Assembly (NCBI GenBank): GCA_025330725.1 | Contig: JAIWND010000087.1 | Location: 1 to 22,262 of the forward strand | Length of the DNA: 22,262 bases | Reading direction: 5' to 3' | From: Chlamydoabsidia padenii | Lineage: Eukaryota; Mucoromycota; Mucoromycetes; Mucorales; Cunninghamellaceae | In this document: positions 18,826 to 22,262 of the stretch, in pieces | How the letters are laid out: each line of letters opens with the position of its first letter | Position numbering within the stretch: position 1 is the first letter of the stretch | Program-made: the position numbers and the translations under genes | The notes under the pieces: generated by a model | Seen by the model: only the letters and a program-made list of their open reading frames with translations | Databases searched by the model: none | Told to the model about the DNA's origin: nothing

Positions 18826-19591
18826 TTCTCTTCTCCCTTTAACACATTTTTCTTCATCTACTTTTTACTCTTCACTATCTTTTATTCTACAAAAACCTAT
18901 ATTTTACACCAGTTCGGACCGCAATACCCACTTCTCTAGCGGCCTCAGAAGCAAATTTGTGTTCCTTGAAAACCAAACGGAAAAGGTCATTGACCTATCG
19001 ACGTAAAAAAAAAGTGTTAGATTCTCAGGTAAATCCTAAGCGAAATGTAAACACTGACCTGAGTTTCGGTGTACTTTCTGTATTGGCGCTTAACCATTTG
19101 CTTGGCATCAGGAATCAGTTCAACAGGCAAGTTGTCGGTGGACTTTTTTGGGCCCTTTGATCTAGTAGCTTTTGAAGGAGCAGTACCAGCATTGAAATTG
19201 GTGGACTCAGGCTTAAAGTCAGACAGGCAAAGTAATTGTTGGACATCATTGTGCTGGTTATCTTTGTTCGATTCCTTCCATTCCGTAGCCATGGTATTCA
19301 CTAAGTCGTTTTGGAGTTGGCCACGTTGAGAGACAACATCCATGCATTCGTCTTGTAAACCGGGGAAAACTTCTTGTAAATGATCATTGTCCATAGCTAC
19401 GAGCTCATCCATAACAAATTGATAAGATGTACCAGGATTTAAACTAGGGGTGTGGAGAGCAGGATTGGATTCGCTGAGCTTGCAATGCTTATCGATAACA
19501 ATTTTGAGAGAGTCTGACATATTAGAGAAAAGATAAAGAGAAGAAAAGCTTCGTTTACTGTGAAAAACTTCATTTTATAGACAGTGATATT

Positions 19592-19763
19592 GAACATAGT
19601 GAACAGAGTGAACGCAAGACTATTGTAAAAAATGATGATAAACAGAATGAACATAAGGGGTACGATAGTGTGATGAACATAACGAACAGAATGAACAAGG
19701 GGTATGATAGTGTGATGAACATAATGAACTAAGTGTGGTGAACGTAATGAACTGATTGAACAT
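19592..19763. repeat. GAAC-rich minisatellite
   Basis: Two adjacent units of about 43 bp (19641-19684 and 19685-19726) share AACAGAATGAAC and GATAGTGTGATGAACATAA. Degenerate pieces lie on both sides. The pentamer TGAAC recurs about a dozen times in the region. It lies just upstream of the minus-strand transposase start at 19520. Confidence 0.8.
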
Positions 19764-19815
19764 AGAGAGTAGATAAACCTTTTAATTTTATGTAAGAGTT
19801 GGGATGGGGTTTCTT

Positions 19816-19823
19816 TATAAATA
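19816..19823 (+). promoter_or_regulatory. TATA box
   Basis: TATAAATA lies 56 bp upstream of the ATG at 19879, with a T-rich stretch between them. The placement suits a fungal promoter of the following ORF. Confidence 0.5.
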
Positions 19824-19878
19824 CAGGCAATACTGCACTGACTTTGCCTTTTTTTTAAATTTACGTATTTTATTTTAC

Positions 19879-20339
19879 ATGTCTCTATTCTTCAACAAAA
19901 CCAACCTTAATCCCCATATTTCTGAGCGGGAACTGTTTTCCGTTGATTATACTATCATCAACGATTTTTCATTGATCGATGCTCAATCGCCCAGACAAAG
20001 TGATCAACCAAGAACGGTTGGCGGCGAAGTTACCCCCCCCCGACACGCAAGAAACCATTCAAAAGGCGAAATAACTATACGGATATTGATGACAGCATGA
20101 TTAGCTACTTTTTTTTCGAAGTAGGACTAAGCATAATGGAAATTAACAAGGTGACAGATATGTGCCTTGGTTCCATCTCTCGGCGGGTGAAAAAAGACAA
20201 GCTGAAGTATCCCAATAGAAGAAGAAATACGGATATTACTGCCGAATGGTTGGATGAACTCAGAAAGGCTTGGTTGAAGGACAGAAGTCATCGCGAAATC
20301 TTAGAAGCAGTGAAAGATCTCACCATAAGAAATGAGTGA
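19879..20339 (+). pseudogene. Unrecognised ORF with helix-turn-helix-like region, frameshifted in a C run
   Basis: From ATG 19879 the frame reads MSLFFNKTNLNPHISE and FSVDYTIINDFSLID up to GGEVTP. At the nine-C run 20033-20041 a shift of one base moves into the frame TRKKPFKRRNNYTDIDDSM, which stays open to the TGA at 20337-20339. Without the shift the first frame ends at 20100. The second half is basic and has a helix-turn-helix-like pattern (VGLSIMEINKVTDM, GSISRRVKKDK) plus AEWLDELRKAWLK and SHREILEAVKDL. About 153 residues are predicted. It resembles the DNA-binding N-terminus of a transposase or a small DNA-binding protein, but I do not recognise a family. A C10 or C7 run would make it intact, so a read error is possible. 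Confidence 0.5.
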
Positions 20340-20731
20340 AAAAAAAAGTATCTCTACCTCTCTTATGTATATAGACTCAGACTTTCAGGTGCTGAGTAAA
20401 TCAAGATGAAGATGAGGGCACAGCCAAAGATTTTTTTTTATAAACACGAAGGGGTACTATTTTATTCTCCTTTTCTTTTTTCTTTTCTTCTTTGATTGTT
20501 TAATTAATAAAAGCTCCACATTCCTATCACAGTAGGAAAAATCTGTTTTTTGAAAAAAAGTCCGCCATCTTGACCTAAAAAGGGAAAGGATATAGATGCA
20601 ACCCCCCTCCTGAAAGAAAATAAAAAAAAGCCTGTGTTTAAAATTGTAATCATTCCAATGACAACTAGACAAACCAATAAATAGACAATGAACTTCTTTC
20701 ACTAACAATACCTCTTTTTTTTTCTTTATAG
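20340..20731. other. Spacer ending in intron-like sequence
   Basis: AT-rich with several homopolymers. No coding frame was recognised. The last 35 bases (CACTAACAATACC, a T run, TTTATAG) look like a branch site, pyrimidine tract and splice acceptor. Confidence 0.4.
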
Positions 20732-21680
20732 CGAACTTCAACAAACGACGAAAGGCTCACCAAACACACACTTCCGTTTCAACAGACAGCGTGGATCATC
20801 TTGGCACGTACGACTATATTCTTCTGTAACTATTGACTTTGTATTAATCACATCTTGTTTTTTTCTTCTTCTTTATAGTAAGCTTTGACGAACGACGAAG
20901 GGATTATCGAAACGTTCACTACTGTGATTGTCAAAGGATCGGAATGGCACTTGTGGAATATTTCAAGGACTATCTCTTGGACACCTACTAATCTACTCGC
21001 TATTCACCAACAACGACAAATTCATTGCACGGATCAACAATGCAACAATAGGACGGTTGGAGCATGTATATTCCGGATGGACCATTAATCGAGATGCGAC
21101 AATTGGTGTATATCTTTGATCAATATCACTCTGCATATTCATCTACAACACACTACAGATGCAACTGGAATTGCGACGTTATGGGTATGGACTTGACGTG
21201 GAACGGATAAAAAGTGACACTATGAATATTAATGCAACAGGGTTCCTTAGTGTAGCAAAATAGTAGATTTAGTTTAACTAGTCTGATATCTTGTCTTTGC
21301 CTTTTTTTTTGTACAATATAATAAAGTATGAAGTTGTAAATATACTAAACGGGTTACCCTATCGTTTGCTTAATGACGACACTCGCCAACTCATGTTGGA
21401 AGGCTTATATCTCTTCTCGCGAAAAAAATTTCATCGTATCTTTTTTCCACTGAACCTCTCTTTCTCTTTCCTCTTTTTTTTTTTTTTTTTTTTTATATAC
21501 ATTAGTGAACCTCGACAAACTACAAAAAGATTCATCGATGTATACTTTCTTGATTGAACAGCATGTTTCATCTTGATATTACAACTGTACTCTCCCATAA
21601 CAATCGACGTCTTTTACTAACAACACTTTTCTTTTTTTATTTCTTTCTTAATAGTGAACTTCGACAAACTACATAAATAA
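20732..21680 (+). repeat. Four degenerate exon-like repeats, each behind an acceptor-like TAG
   Basis: Starts at 20732, 20879, 21506 and 21655. The consensus after the TAG is about yGAACyTCGACAAACkACrAA. Each copy is preceded by a long pyrimidine tract; TACTAAC-like branch motifs precede the first and fourth. In the shared phase the peptides begin NFNKRRK, SFDERRR, NLDKLQK and NFDKLHK. The first and fourth also share ACACTTCCGTTT. The steps are 147, 627 and 149 bp, so the pairs look like tandem duplications of one intron-exon unit. Confidence 0.6.
20879..21263 (+). pseudogene. Decayed gene end of unknown function
   Basis: After the acceptor at 20878 one frame reads SFDERRRDYRNVHYCDCQ and GMALVEYFKDYLLDTY, then stops. 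A single-base loss near 20990 leads to IYSLFTNNDKFIARINN and HVYSGWTINRDATIG. A GTATAT...CAG intron (21108-21158) then joins in phase to MQLELRRYGYGLDVERIKS, ending FLSVAK-stop at 21263. Residue composition and the clean splice join argue for real former coding sequence. I do not recognise the family. An open stretch reading GLPYRLLNDDTRQLMLEG near 21350 may be another remnant of the same gene. Confidence 0.4.
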
Positions 21681-22149
21681 TCATCAACGCACACTTCCGT
21701 TTGAATAAACACATGGATTCAACAGCACACACGAAGGAATGTAGCAGCATACTGGTCATGCTACAAAACATCATTAACATGCGATAGATAGTTAACGTTC
21801 CAAAACCTCGAACAAAATAGATGAGCAATAATGTTTCGGTTTATCGACAGGAATACATTGACTTAGGACACACAGTAACACTTCATCGACATACGTAGAT
21901 GATGATAATAGGATATATAAACACAGTATTATAGTACTTCACGCTTTTTTTTTACTTGATTAGCTCATAAATGACGACACTTTTATAATGTAGCACTTAT
22001 TTTTTATTGAAGGATAAAATTATATTGATCTAGTTGATGGACAAGTATATAAAAAAAGGAGGTTGATAAGTTAATAATAATGATAATAAAAAGGATCCGG
22101 TGATGGATAAGTAAAAAAAAAAAAGTCTAGTTTTGCTGATGGGAGAAGT
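21681..22149. other. AT-rich intergenic stretch
   Basis: No supported coding frame. AATAAA on the minus strand near 22000-22010 could serve the minus-strand gene that ends at 22150. Confidence 0.45.
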
Positions 22150-22262
22150 TTATGATATGGATTTAGTGTTGTTGGCGGTTATTTGTTCTATAAATGGTGG
22201 GTTTTGTTGTCGAAGACGATCGATTTGACGAAGGGCTTCTCGCACGGCTTCATATACTTCTG
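22150..22262 (-). CDS. 3' end of a minus-strand gene, partial
   Basis: The frame entering from the right edge reads EVYEAVREALRQIDRLRQQN then PPFIEQITANNTKSIS and stops with TAA at 22150-22152, giving 36 residues in the window. The first part is a likely amphipathic helix or coiled coil. Codon choice is mixed and the frame is clean, in contrast to the AT-rich spacer beyond it. The function cannot be called from this fragment. Confidence 0.5.
   Translation of the reverse strand, partial: EVYEAVREALRQIDRLRQQNPPFIEQITANNTKSIS

Larger units (their letters stand above)
18408..18908 (+). mobile_element. Solo LTR, 501 bp, with 5-bp target duplication
   Basis: It starts TGTCGTATC and ends TTTTACA, the canonical TG...CA ends. 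CCAGT flanks it at 18403-18407 and 18909-18913. A TATAAATAG box at 18817-18825 followed by a CT-rich stretch suggests plus orientation. It carries no gene, as expected for a solo LTR left by recombination between two LTRs. The excised target restores the transposase reading frame around it. Confidence 0.85.
17367..19520 (-). pseudogene. Second Tc1/mariner-type transposase, broken by a solo LTR and two indels
   Basis: Exon 1 runs 19520-19059 (MSDSLKIVID ... KRQYRKYTETQ). Intron 19058-18995 (GTCAGT...TAG) leads to exon 2, 18994-18909, a helix-turn-helix (NDLFRLVFKEHKFASEAARE, VGIAVRTG). A solo LTR (18408-18908) interrupts it. Without the LTR and one CCAGT copy the frame continues RTG to QDYVRKARIIIEERR. 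Further on come SNATLNEARKAVMESFPGL, FIDEAGFN (first acid), a KKKRKL basic motif, LVMDNAPIHK (second) and SPFLNPIEEMW (third; DD34E once an 11-bp duplication is ignored). Two lesions shift the frame: an extra A in the eight-A run at 17926-17933, and the duplicated ACGTCGGGAGG at 17570-17591. The stop is at 17367. Its terminal repeats are not clearly identified. Confidence 0.85.

Noticed and set aside
18773..19006. Plus-strand ORF with Ser/Phe-rich peptide
   Set aside because: It spans the end of the solo LTR and the antisense of a transposase exon.

Overview
The window looks like AT-rich nuclear DNA of an early-diverging fungus, most likely Mucoromycota (Mucorales-like). This is an inference from short GT-AG introns (about 50-130 nt) with TACTAAC-like branch sites and T-rich acceptors, and from the mix of transposon families. 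Nothing is bacterial: there are no operons, ribosome binding sites or CRISPR arrays, and I found no convincing tRNA or rRNA gene.

Almost everything recognisable is transposable-element sequence, much of it nested and broken. (1) 1-1586: 3' part of a Mutator-like (MULE) transposase gene with a SWIM zinc finger and a C-terminal OTU cysteine-protease domain. (2) 1797-5556: a second, diverged MULE of the same family, bounded by identical 58-bp terminal inverted repeats but carrying a frameshift and a stop. (3) 5563-6316: relic of another MULE type. (4) 6669-7591 (minus): N-terminal part of a tnp2 (CACTA/En-Spm) transposase. (5) 7945-10479: an unknown, probably cellular gene split by a 1760-bp Tc1/mariner-type element (8188-9947) with a TA target duplication. 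Removing the element restores the reading frame. (6) 12118-12378: three 89-bp tandem repeats. (7) 12477-15179 (minus): a truncated Ty3/gypsy retrotransposon whose gag carries a 221-bp MITE and whose putative LTR interrupts (8) a MULE gene with an N-terminal zinc ribbon at 15180-16547 (minus). (9) 17367-19520 (minus): a second Tc1/mariner-type transposase gene, broken by a 501-bp solo LTR (18408-18908) with 5-bp target duplications, an 11-bp tandem duplication and a homopolymer slip. (10) 19879-22262: an unrecognised helix-turn-helix-like ORF behind a TATA box, a set of exon-like repeats with a decayed gene of unknown function, and the 3' end of a minus-strand gene at the right edge.

The elements do not form a pathway. 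The window is a nested transposon cluster whose insertion order can be read from target duplications and interrupted frames. The most notable items are the transposase-SWIM-OTU fusion kept in two diverged copies with matching introns, the exact split of an otherwise open gene by the Tc1-type element, the MITE in gag, the solo LTR inside a transposase gene, and the exon-like repeats near 20.7-21.7 kb. I did not find a demonstrable new cellular system.
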